DNA of 7,177 nucleotides from NCBI GenBank assembly GCA_019683665.1, contig JADGIB010000190.1, positions 1-7,177 of the forward strand. The letters run 5' to 3'. The stretch's first letter is position 1. The number at the start of each line of letters is the position of its first letter. Under the pieces are notes generated by a model. That model was not told the DNA's origin, made no database searches, and saw only the letters and a program-made list of their open reading frames with translations. The stretch is from Solirubrobacteraceae bacterium. GTDB taxonomy: Bacteria; Actinomycetota; Thermoleophilia; Solirubrobacterales; Solirubrobacteraceae. Shown piece after piece: positions 1 through 6,042 of this stretch. The position numbers were made by a program, and so were the translations under genes.

Positions 1-33
1 CCCCCCCCCGCCCGCCCCGCCCGCCCCCCCCCC
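1..33. other. Near-pure C tract at contig edge, probable artefact
   Basis: All bases from 1 to 33 are C except G at 10, 14, 19 and 23, and 24-33 is an unbroken run of ten C. In the regulator's reading frame this gives only Gly and Ala, at the place where a PucR-family protein should continue towards its helix-turn-helix domain. On the other strand it is a poly-G-like tract, which fits dark-cycle poly-G calls of two-colour Illumina chemistry or a poor contig end. A genuine Gly/Ala linker is possible but less likely. Confidence 0.7.
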
Positions 34-1401
34 GACGAGGTAGCGGTAGGGCCCGAGCTCGGCGACGCGCCGCCCGCCGCCGCGCGGCTCGAGCGCGAGC
101 GCGACCCGGGCCGCGTCGGCCGCCTCGCCGAGCGAGCGCGCGTCCTCGCCCAGCCCGCGGCGCGGCTCCGACACCCCGAAGGCGACGCCGAGCTCGCGAC
201 CGGCCGCGTCGAGGTCGGCGGCCAGGCGCTCGAGCGCCTCCCGGCCGCCGGCGAGCGGCACGAGCGCGCGCAGCCGCTCGGCGTCCGCGTCGCAGAGCGC
301 CCCGCGGGCGATCAGCCGCAGCCGCCGCTCGGCCTCGGCCGCGACCCGCTCGCTCCAGCGCGCCGCGACCCCGGCCGCCGGCCGCCCGACGACGACGACG
401 TGCGGGCGCGCCGGGTCCCAGCCCGCCGCCCGCGCCCGGGCCGCCGCGGCGGCGGCGCTCCCGCGCTCGAGCGCGTCGAACACGTCGCGCACGACGGTCT
501 CGGCAGCCAGCCGCTCGATCAGCTCCGCCTTGCGCAGCGCGAGCGCGAGCTGGTTGGCCGACGCCTCCAGCAGCCGCGCGTCGGCGTCGTCGAACGGGCG
601 GGCGCGCGCGACGCTCACCTGGCCGATCGGCCGCTCGCCGTCGAGCAGCCGGGCCACGAGCCGGCCCTCGACGAGCGCGTCGCCGCCGTCCTGCGGCACC
701 GCCGCGACCTCGGCCGGGGCGCCGCGCGCGTCGAGCATCGACAGCCGGCAGGCGTCGGCCTCCAGCAGCCGCGCGATCCCCTCGCACCCGGCCGCGTACA
801 GCTCCTCCCGGCCGGTCAGCGACGCGAGCTCCTGCGAGAGCTGCGCCAACGCCTCCAGCGCCGCGACCTGGCGGCGCGTCTGCTCGTACAGGCGCGCGGT
901 GTCGATCGCGCCGCCGACGAGCGAGGCGACGTGGACGAGCAGCTCGAGGACGTCGTCGTCGAACTCGCGCGGCGCCTCGGTGTGGAGGACGACCACGCCG
1001 ATGACGTCGCCGCGGCGGTCGACGAGCGGCACCGCGACCATCGACTGGAAGCGCTCCTCCTGCAGCTCCGGCACGTACTTCATCCGCGGGTCCTGCAGCG
1101 CGTTGTCGCGGATGAACGCCGGGGTGCGGTGGCGCGCGACCCAGCCGGTCAGGCCCTCGTCGAGGCGCAGCGCGACCATCCCGACCGCGTGCGCGAACAC
1201 CGGCGAGGCGGCGCGGATGCGCAGCAGGTCGCCCTCGCGCAGGTAGACGAAGCAGGCGTGGCAGGCGGTCGCCTCGACGAGCAGGTCGACGATCGCGCGC
1301 AGGACCCGGTCGAGGTCGGGGCCCTCGGCGATCGCGCCGATCACCGCGTAGAGCGTGTCGCGCCCGAGCGTGGCGGTCGTCGGCGACTGCGTGGTCGGCA
1401 T
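1..1401 (-). CDS. GAF-GAF-PucR/CdaR-type transcriptional regulator, C-terminus missing
   Basis: The frame is open from an ATG at 1401-1399 to the window edge with no stop (467 codons). Residues about 25-170 form a first GAF domain, including the stretch LDEGLTGWVARHRTPAFI at 80-97 and VAVPLVDRRGDVIGVVVLH at 122-140, both typical of GAF folds. Residues about 180-300 look like a second, more divergent GAF domain. Residues about 305-456 resemble the CdaR/PucR GGDEF-like domain, ending in LGPYRYLV, which normally precedes the C-terminal PucR helix-turn-helix. That DNA-binding domain is not present: after Val456 the sequence is only Gly/Ala from a C-tract that is probably artefactual. A GGAAGTAGG stretch about nine bases before the ATG is a plausible ribosome-binding site. 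It diverges from the amine operon, so the likely role is a cytosolic one-component activator or repressor of that operon, with a ligand sensed by the GAF domains. No effector can be read from the sequence. The domain call is good; the regulatory target is inferred from position. Confidence 0.85.
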   Translation of the reverse strand, partial: MPTTQSPTTATLGRDTLYAVIGAIAEGPDLDRVLRAIVDLLVEATACHACFVYLREGDLLRIRAASPVFAHAVGMVALRLDEGLTGWVARHRTPAFIRDNALQDPRMKYVPELQEERFQSMVAVPLVDRRGDVIGVVVLHTEAPREFDDDVLELLVHVASLVGGAIDTARLYEQTRRQVAALEALAQLSQELASLTGREELYAAGCEGIARLLEADACRLSMLDARGAPAEVAAVPQDGGDALVEGRLVARLLDGERPIGQVSVARARPFDDADARLLEASANQLALALRKAELIERLAAETVVRDVFDALERGSAAAAAARARAAGWDPARPHVVVVGRPAAGVAARWSERVAAEAERRLRLIARGALCDADAERLRALVPLAGGREALERLAADLDAAGRELGVAFGVSEPRRGLGEDARSLGEAADAARVALALEPRGGGRRVAELGPYRYLVGGGAGGAGGGG

Positions 1402-1435
1402 CCGGGCGAGCCTACTTCCGGCGCGCGGGATCGGT

Positions 1436-1452
1436 ATGTGCAGTCTGCACAC
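1436..1452. promoter_or_regulatory. Operator-like perfect inverted repeat (site 1)
   Basis: The 15 bases TGTGCAGTCTGCACA at 1437-1451 form a perfect 6-3-6 inverted repeat (TGTGCA, spacer GTC, TGCACA). The site is centred at 1444, about 43 bases upstream of the regulator start and 76 bases upstream of the mgsA-like start. The position suits a binding site for the divergent regulator or another dimeric factor. The dyad is directly visible; the identity of the bound protein is inference. Confidence 0.6.
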
Positions 1453-1489
1453 ATCGAGCGGGCCAAGAGTGGCCAGTGGTCCATGGCGC

Positions 1490-1506
1490 ATGTGCGGTCG
1501 GCACGT
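1490..1506. promoter_or_regulatory. Operator-like imperfect inverted repeat (site 2)
   Basis: ATGTGCGGTCGGCACGT is an imperfect dyad with arms ATGTGC and GCACGT, one mismatch between the arms. It shares 13 of 15 bases with site 1 over the pattern ATGTGCnGTCnGCAC. Its centre (1498) is 54 bp from that of site 1, about five helical turns. It ends 13 bases before the mgsA-like ATG, so binding here could block or modulate initiation or a short leader. The site also contains an in-frame ATG, discussed under the mgsA-like gene. Confidence 0.5.
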
Positions 1507-1519
1507 CACGCTGCGGCCC

Positions 1520-2422
1520 ATGTGCGGCATCGCCGGTCTCTTCGCCAGGTCCCCCGCCGTCGAGCGCGAGCTCGGCGCCCGGCTCGCGGACATGCTCGAG
1601 CAGCTCGCCGACCGCGGGCCCGACAGCGCCGGCGTCGCGCTCTACCGCGACCCGGTCGGCCCGGGCGCGACGAAGCTGTCGCTGCTGCGCTCCGGCCCCG
1701 GCGCCGGGGACTGGGCGGCGCTGGCCGGGCGCCTCGGCGGCGCGACCGTCCTCGCCGACCACGGCGACCACGCGATCCTGCGCGTCGACGGCGACGCCGC
1801 TGCGGCCCGCGCCTGGCTGTCGGAGCACGCGCTCGACGTGTCGGTCATCGCCGCCGGCACGGCGATCGAGCTGCACAAGCGCACCGGCCGCCCGAACGTC
1901 CTGCTCGACGGGTGCGGCATCCGCGCGATGAGCGCCACCCACGGCCTCGGCCACACCCGGATGGCGACCGAGAGCCGGGTCACGACCGCCGGCTCGCACC
2001 CGTTCTCGACCGGCGAGGACCTGTGCCTCGTCCACAACGGCTCGCTCTCCAACCACAACCGCCTGCGCCGCGAGCTGCGCCGCCGCGGGATCCGCTTCGC
2101 GACCGACAACGACTCCGAGGTCGCCGCCGGCTACCTCACCTGGCGCCTGCTGGAGGGCGACACGCTCGCCCAGGCGCTCGAGGCGAGCCTGTCCGACCTC
2201 GACGGCTTCTTCACGTTCGCCGTCGCCACCCGCGACGGGTTCGCCGTCCTGCGCGACCCCATCGCCTGCAAGCCGGCCGTCATGGCCGAGACCGACGCGT
2301 GGGTGGCGATGGCGTCCGAGTACCGGGCGATCGCGACCCTGCCCGGCGCCGAGCGCGCCCGGGTGTGGGAGCCGGAGCCGGCCCGGGTCTACTCGTTCGA
2401 TCGCCAGGGGGTGACCGCGTGA
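1520..2422 (+). CDS. mgsA: Class II glutamine amidotransferase, N-methylglutamate synthase subunit A-like (GlxB/MgsA)
   Basis: This 300-residue protein is an Ntn-type (GATase class II) glutaminase domain. It would hydrolyse glutamine, or in MgsA the gamma-glutamylmethylamide side chain, and pass the released amine to the synthase partner encoded downstream. The start at 1520 is chosen because it gives MCGIAGLF, placing the catalytic cysteine at position 2, exposed once Met is removed. Other family motifs are RGPDSAG at 32-38, GHTRMAT at 144-150 (Arg147, substrate carboxylate), VHNG at 171-174 (oxyanion hole) and TDNDSE at 195-200. The length equals a stand-alone glutaminase domain, without the synthase portion of large GltB. 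An in-frame ATG at 1490 would add ten residues (MCGRHVTLRP) but bury the nucleophile, so I reject it as the main start. No clear Shine-Dalgarno sequence precedes 1520. The stop overlaps the next start by 4 bp (GTGA). The family is certain; MgsA rather than GlxB is inferred from the neighbours. Confidence 0.9.
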   Translation: MCGIAGLFARSPAVERELGARLADMLEQLADRGPDSAGVALYRDPVGPGATKLSLLRSGPGAGDWAALAGRLGGATVLADHGDHAILRVDGDAAAARAWLSEHALDVSVIAAGTAIELHKRTGRPNVLLDGCGIRAMSATHGLGHTRMATESRVTTAGSHPFSTGEDLCLVHNGSLSNHNRLRRELRRRGIRFATDNDSEVAAGYLTWRLLEGDTLAQALEASLSDLDGFFTFAVATRDGFAVLRDPIACKPAVMAETDAWVAMASEYRAIATLPGAERARVWEPEPARVYSFDRQGVTA

Positions 2423-3105
2423 GCGCGCTCGACACGCCGCCCGTCACGACGCTCGACCTCGACGAGCAGGGCCTGCGGGCCGTCAACCGCACGCTGCAGG
2501 AGGCGCCCGACGGCGCCCGCTTCGCCGTCACGTCGCCCGGCGGGCGCCACGCGATCGCCGCCGGCCTGCGCAGCGCGATCGAGGTCGACGTCCACGGCCA
2601 CGCCGGCTACTACTGCGCCGGCATGAACCAGGCGGCGACCGTCCGCGTCCACGGCAACGTGGGCGTCGGGGTCGCCGAGAACATGATGTCCGGCCGCGTC
2701 GAGGTGCACGGGACGGCCGGGCAGTCGGCCGGCGCGACCGCCCACGGCGGCCTGCTCGTCGTCGAGGGCGACGCCGCCGCGCGCTGCGGCATCTCCCTCA
2801 AGGGCGCCGACATCGTCGTGAAGGGCTCGGTCGGGCACGCGACCGGCTTCATGGCCCAGGTCGGGCGCATCGTGATCTTCGGCGACGCCGGGCCCGCGCT
2901 CGGCGACTCGATCTACGAGACGCGCATCTACGTCCGCGGCGCCGCGAGCGACCTCGGCGCCGACTGCGTCGCCAAGGAGATGAGAGACGAGCACCGCGCC
3001 GAGCTGGCGGCGCTGCTGGCCGCCGCCGGCGCCCCCGACGCCGACCCCGGCGACTTCCGCCGCTACGGCTCCGCCCGCACCCTCTACCACTGGCAGGCGC
3101 CATGA
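2419..3105 (+). CDS. mgsB: GXGXG beta-helix protein, N-methylglutamate synthase subunit B-like (GlxC/MgsB)
   Basis: This 228-residue protein corresponds to the C-terminal GXGXG domain of glutamate synthase (GltB domain 3), found as a separate subunit in Glx and Mgs systems. It is thought to be structural, holding the glutaminase and FMN subunits together. The repeat is very clear: glycines that begin each turn fall at 60, 79, 98, 117, 136, 155 and 174, an exact 19-residue period, often preceded by His, Glu, Lys or Phe. This is a right-handed beta-helix of about seven turns. A charged C-terminal tail follows from about 186. The GTG start at 2419 overlaps the mgsA stop in a GTGA and has AGGGGG a short distance upstream as ribosome-binding site. 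Its stop overlaps the next ATG by 4 bp. No catalytic residues are expected. The family is clear; the pathway assignment rests on the operon. Confidence 0.9.
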   Translation: MSALDTPPVTTLDLDEQGLRAVNRTLQEAPDGARFAVTSPGGRHAIAAGLRSAIEVDVHGHAGYYCAGMNQAATVRVHGNVGVGVAENMMSGRVEVHGTAGQSAGATAHGGLLVVEGDAAARCGISLKGADIVVKGSVGHATGFMAQVGRIVIFGDAGPALGDSIYETRIYVRGAASDLGADCVAKEMRDEHRAELAALLAAAGAPDADPGDFRRYGSARTLYHWQAP

Positions 3106-4424
3106 GGCCCTCGGCGACGTTTGACACCCACACGATCGCCGAGATCCAGCGGGCGGCCGAGACGGGGATCTACGCGATCCGCGGCTTCGGCGCCAAGCGC
3201 GCCGTCCCGCACTTCGACGACCTCCTGTTCCTCGGCGCGAGCATGTCCCGCTACCCGCTGGAGGGCTACCGCGAGGCGTGCGGCACCGACGTCGTCCTCG
3301 GCACCCGCTACGCGCAGCGGCCGCTGCGCCTCGACATCCCGGTGACGATCGCCGGGATGAGCTTCGGCGCGCTGTCGGCCAACGCCAAGGAGGCGCTCGG
3401 CCGCGGGGCCTCGATGGTCGGGACGAGCACCACGACCGGCGACGGCGGGATGACGCCCGAGGAGCGCGAGGCGTCCGACCGGCTCGTCTACCAGTACCTG
3501 CCGTCGCGCTACGGCATGAACCCCGACGACCTGCGCCGCGCCGACGCGATCGAGATCGTCGTCGGCCAGGGCGCCAAGCCCGGCGGCGGCGGGATGCTGC
3601 TCGGCCAGAAGATCTCCGCCCGCGTCGCCGAGATGCGCGACCTCCCGGCCGGGATCGACCAGCGCAGCGCCTGCCGCCACCCGGACTGGACCGGGCCCGA
3701 CGACCTCGAGATCAAGATCGCCGAGCTGCGCGAGATCACCGGCTGGCAGGTCCCGATCTACGTGAAGGTCGGCGCGTCGCGGCCCTACTACGACACCGCG
3801 CTGGCGGTCAAGGCGGGCGCCGACGTCGTCGTCCTCGACGGGATGCAGGGCGGCACCGCCGCCACGCAGGAGGTGTTCATCGAGCACGTCGGCATCCCGA
3901 CGCTGGCGGCGATCCCGCCCGCGGTCGACGCCCTCCAGGAGCTCGGCGTCCACCGCAACGGGGTCCAGCTCGTCGTCTCCGGCGGCATCCGCACCGGCGC
4001 CGACGTCGCCAAGGCGATCGCGCTCGGCGCCGACGCGGTCTCGATCGGCGTCGCCGTGCTCATCGCCCTCGGCGACAACAGCCCCGCGCTGGCCGACGAG
4101 TACGCCGCGCTCGGCACCGCGCCCGGCCGCTACGACGCCTGGCACGAGGGGCGCGACCCGGCGGGCATCTCCACGCAGGACCCGGAGCTGGAGGCCCGCC
4201 TCGACCCCGAGCTCGGCGCCCGCCGCGTCGCGAACCTCCTGCGCGTCCTGACGATGGAGGCGCAGACGATCGCCCGCGCCTGCGGCAAGTCCCACGTGCA
4301 CAACCTCGAGCCCGAGGACCTCGTCGCCCTCACCGTCGAGGCGGCGGCGATGGCGCGCGTGCCGCTGGCCGGGACGTCCTGGGTCCCCGGCAACCCGTCC
4401 ACCTCACCAGGAGGGCCGCAGTGA
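3102..4424 (+). CDS. mgsC: FMN-binding glutamate synthase-like protein, N-methylglutamate synthase subunit C-like (GlxD/MgsC)
   Basis: This 440-residue TIM-barrel protein is homologous to the FMN-binding synthase domain of GltB. In MgsABC this subunit is the proposed site where methylamine is joined to glutamate to give N-methylglutamate; in glutamate synthase the domain makes glutamate from 2-oxoglutarate and ammonia. Visible motifs are SFGALSANAKEALGRG at 87-102, KPGGGGMLLGQKIS at 159-172, YVKVGAS at 220-226, DGMQGGTAATQ at 246-256 and SGGIRTGADVAKAIALGA at 293-310, the last typical of the FMN phosphate site. The only cysteines are 60, 191 and 394, so the closely spaced Cys triad that binds the 3Fe-4S cluster in classical GltB is absent. 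The region where it would lie reads GRDPAGISTQDPEL (350-363). The ATG overlaps the mgsB stop (ATGA), and the stop overlaps the next GTG (GTGA). The family is certain; the substrate is inferred from context. Confidence 0.9.
   Translation: MRPSATFDTHTIAEIQRAAETGIYAIRGFGAKRAVPHFDDLLFLGASMSRYPLEGYREACGTDVVLGTRYAQRPLRLDIPVTIAGMSFGALSANAKEALGRGASMVGTSTTTGDGGMTPEEREASDRLVYQYLPSRYGMNPDDLRRADAIEIVVGQGAKPGGGGMLLGQKISARVAEMRDLPAGIDQRSACRHPDWTGPDDLEIKIAELREITGWQVPIYVKVGASRPYYDTALAVKAGADVVVLDGMQGGTAATQEVFIEHVGIPTLAAIPPAVDALQELGVHRNGVQLVVSGGIRTGADVAKAIALGADAVSIGVAVLIALGDNSPALADEYAALGTAPGRYDAWHEGRDPAGISTQDPELEARLDPELGARRVANLLRVLTMEAQTIARACGKSHVHNLEPEDLVALTVEAAAMARVPLAGTSWVPGNPSTSPGGPQ
4409..4415 (+). promoter_or_regulatory. 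Strong ribosome-binding site for gmaS-like gene
   Basis: AGGAGGG lies inside the 3' end of the mgsC-like gene, five bases before the GTG at 4421. It is the only consensus Shine-Dalgarno sequence at any junction of the operon. It fixes the GTG start and suggests that the synthetase is translated more strongly than its neighbours. Confidence 0.75.
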
Positions 4425-5761
4425 CCACTGACAGCACCAGCCCGACCGCCGTCGGCGGCGCGCCGGCGACGCTGCCCGACGGCGTCACGTTCGTCGCCGT
4501 GCAGTGGGTCGACGTCCACGGGGCGGCGAAGGCGAAGCTCGTCCCGCGGGGCGCGTGGGAGGACACGTGCGCGCCCGGCGGCGGGGCCGGCTTCGCCGCG
4601 TTCGCCAACCACGGCTTCGCGCGCGGGCCCGAGCACCCGGAGATGATCGCGGTGCCGGACCCGGCGACGGTGACGGTGCTCCCGCACCAGCCCGACATGG
4701 CGGTCGCGTTCTCGACCGTCATGGACGGCGGCGAGGTCGCCACCTGCGATGCCCGCGCGATCCTCGCCCGCGTCCAGGAGGCGGCCCGCGAGCGGGGCCT
4801 GCTGCCGATCGTCGGCATGGAGCCCGAGTTCTTCCTGCTGCAGGAGGCCGAGGACGGGACGGTCGCGCCCTACGACGGCCTCGACGTGCTCGACAAGCCC
4901 TGCTACGACCTGAAGGCGCTCCTGCGGACCGCGCCGGTGCTCAAGGAGATCGTCACCGCGATGGAGCAGCTCGGGTGGGGCGTCAGCGCGCTCGACCACG
5001 AGGACGCCAACGGCCAGTACGAGATCAACTTCGGCTACGCCGACGCGCTGACGACGGCCGACCGCTTCACGCTCCTGCGGACGATGGTGGCCGACATCGC
5101 CGCCCGCCACGGGGCGATCGCCAGCTTCATGCCCAAGCCGCTGGCGGGCCGCACCGGCTCCGGCGCGCACGTCCACATGTCGGTCGTCGACGACACCGGC
5201 GAGAACCGCTTCATCGACCCCGACGACCCGCGCGGGCTCGGCCTGTCGCCGATCGGCTACTCGTTCCTCGGCGGCGTCCTCGACCACGGCCGCGCGCTCG
5301 CCGCGCTGACGATGCCGACGGTGAACTCGTACCGGCGCATCCACAGCTCGGGCGGGACGTCCGGGGCGTCCTGGTCGCCGGACGCGATCGTCTACGGTGG
5401 CAACAACCGCACGGTCATGCTGCGCGTCTGCGCGCCCGGCCGCTTCGAGAACCGGGCCATCGACGCGAGCTGCAACCCGTACCTGGCGCTCGCGGCGATC
5501 GTCGCCGCCGGCCTGGACGGGATCGACCGCCAGCTCGACCCGGGCTCGCCGGTCACCGGCGCGGCGACGTCGCTCGGCGTGCAGACGCTGCCGCGGACGC
5601 TGGCCGAGGCGCTCGACGAGCTCGAGCGCGACACGGTGCTGCGCGACGCGCTCGGCGAGGAGGCGCTGGCCGAGTTCGTGGCGGTCAAGCGGATGGAGTG
5701 GGCCGGCTACATGGAGGCCGTGACCCAGTGGGAGCTCGACACCTACCTGCGGCGCGCGTGA
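4421..5761 (+). CDS. gmaS: Type III glutamine synthetase-like ligase, probable gamma-glutamylmethylamide synthetase
   Basis: This 446-residue protein belongs to the glutamine synthetase superfamily, GlnT/GmaS branch. GmaS joins methylamine to the gamma-carboxyl of glutamate with ATP; GlnT uses ammonia. The N-terminal beta-grasp motif VDVHGAAKAKLVP is at 30-42. The catalytic domain shows GMEPEFFLL at 132-140 (metal-binding Glu134 and Glu136), HEDANGQYEINF at 193-204, MPKPLAGRTGSGAHVHMSV at 237-255 with the glutamate/ATP-site His, NSYRR at 302-306, GGNNRTVMLRV at 326-336 and GRFENRAIDASCNPYLAL at 340-357. These match the GlnT/GmaS pattern better than classical GSI, and I see no GSI adenylylation-site motif. 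The first 17 residues are low-complexity and probably disordered. GTG is chosen for its strong ribosome-binding site and its GTGA overlap with mgsC. Being flanked by Mgs and Sox/Mgd subunits favours GmaS over a true ammonia-assimilating enzyme. Sequence alone cannot settle methylamine versus ammonia. Confidence 0.85.
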   Translation: MTTDSTSPTAVGGAPATLPDGVTFVAVQWVDVHGAAKAKLVPRGAWEDTCAPGGGAGFAAFANHGFARGPEHPEMIAVPDPATVTVLPHQPDMAVAFSTVMDGGEVATCDARAILARVQEAARERGLLPIVGMEPEFFLLQEAEDGTVAPYDGLDVLDKPCYDLKALLRTAPVLKEIVTAMEQLGWGVSALDHEDANGQYEINFGYADALTTADRFTLLRTMVADIAARHGAIASFMPKPLAGRTGSGAHVHMSVVDDTGENRFIDPDDPRGLGLSPIGYSFLGGVLDHGRALAALTMPTVNSYRRIHSSGGTSGASWSPDAIVYGGNNRTVMLRVCAPGRFENRAIDASCNPYLALAAIVAAGLDGIDRQLDPGSPVTGAATSLGVQTLPRTLAEALDELERDTVLRDALGEEALAEFVAVKRMEWAGYMEAVTQWELDTYLRRA

Positions 5762-6042
5762 GCTTCCTGCTGACCTGTCCCAACTGCGGCCCGCGCGAGG
5801 TGACCGACTTCGCCTTCGGCGGCGAGGTGACCGCGCGCCCGGCCGGGCGCCCGGACCGGCGCGAGCTGAACGCCTACGTGTACTTCCGCGACAACGTGGC
5901 CGGGGTGCAGCGCGAGTGGTGGCTGCACCGGTCGGGCTGCCGCCAGTGGTTCCTGGCGGAGCGCGACACCCGGACCAACGCGGTCGCGTGGACCGCGCGG
6001 CCGGAGGAGGCACCGGCCGCCGGGGGGGACCGGGCGGCATGA
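5758..6042 (+). CDS. soxD: Sarcosine oxidase delta subunit-like zinc protein (SoxD/MgdB)
   Basis: This 94-residue protein matches the small delta subunit of heterotetrameric sarcosine oxidase, called MgdB in N-methylglutamate dehydrogenase. It opens with CPNCGPRE at 7-14, and Cys7, Cys10, His57 and Cys61 fit the zinc ligand set known for the delta subunit (CxxC plus HxxxC). Between them lie FGGE (20-23) and YVYFRDNVAGVQREWWLH (40-57), both typical of the family. The alanine-rich tail after about 82 is not conserved. The subunit is structural, binding alpha in the cytosolic complex. GTG at 5758 overlaps the gmaS stop in a GTGA and has no clear Shine-Dalgarno, so it probably depends on translational coupling. 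Its stop overlaps the next ATG by 4 bp. It normally follows the beta subunit gene, which is not found here. Confidence 0.88.
   Translation: MSFLLTCPNCGPREVTDFAFGGEVTARPAGRPDRRELNAYVYFRDNVAGVQREWWLHRSGCRQWFLAERDTRTNAVAWTARPEEAPAAGGDRAA

Larger units (their letters stand above)
1402..1519. promoter_or_regulatory. Divergent promoter/operator region between regulator and amine operon
   Basis: This 118-bp gap separates the divergent start codons of the PucR-type regulator and the mgsA-like gene, so it must hold both promoters. It is somewhat less GC-rich around 1411-1455 than its surroundings. It contains two related dyad sites, annotated separately. I see no convincing -35/-10 pair for either direction, and no strong Shine-Dalgarno sequence in front of the mgsA-like ATG. 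Confidence 0.7.

Noticed and set aside
1499..1515. Sigma-54-like promoter (GG...GC) before mgsA
   Set aside because: The GG and GC elements do not have the required spacing, and actinobacteria generally lack sigma-54.
1490..1519. Alternative mgsA start at ATG 1490 (MCGRHVTLRP extension)
   Set aside because: It would bury the catalytic Cys inside the chain. The ATG belongs to an operator-like dyad and has no better ribosome-binding site. A processed propeptide is possible but less simple.
400..2418. Long + strand open frame running antisense through the regulator and out of frame through mgsA, joining onto the mgsB frame
   Set aside because: Very GC-rich DNA has few stops in shadow frames. 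The translation is Arg/Ala/Gly-rich with no domain, while the - strand regulator and the mgsA frame show clear domains.
3278..4420. Upstream extension of the gmaS frame overlapping all of mgsC
   Set aside because: The extension is Arg/Pro-rich shadow sequence. A consensus Shine-Dalgarno and a GTG at 4421 mark the real start just before the conserved beta-grasp domain.
6022..6028. Run of seven G near the end of soxD as a possible frameshift error
   Set aside because: The reading frame across it ends in a clean ATGA overlap with soxA like the other junctions, so the count appears right.
3084..6040. Several long - strand open frames opposite mgsC, gmaS and soxD
   Set aside because: Their translations are low-complexity Arg, Ala, Gly and Val with no recognisable family, and they mirror strong conserved proteins on the + strand.
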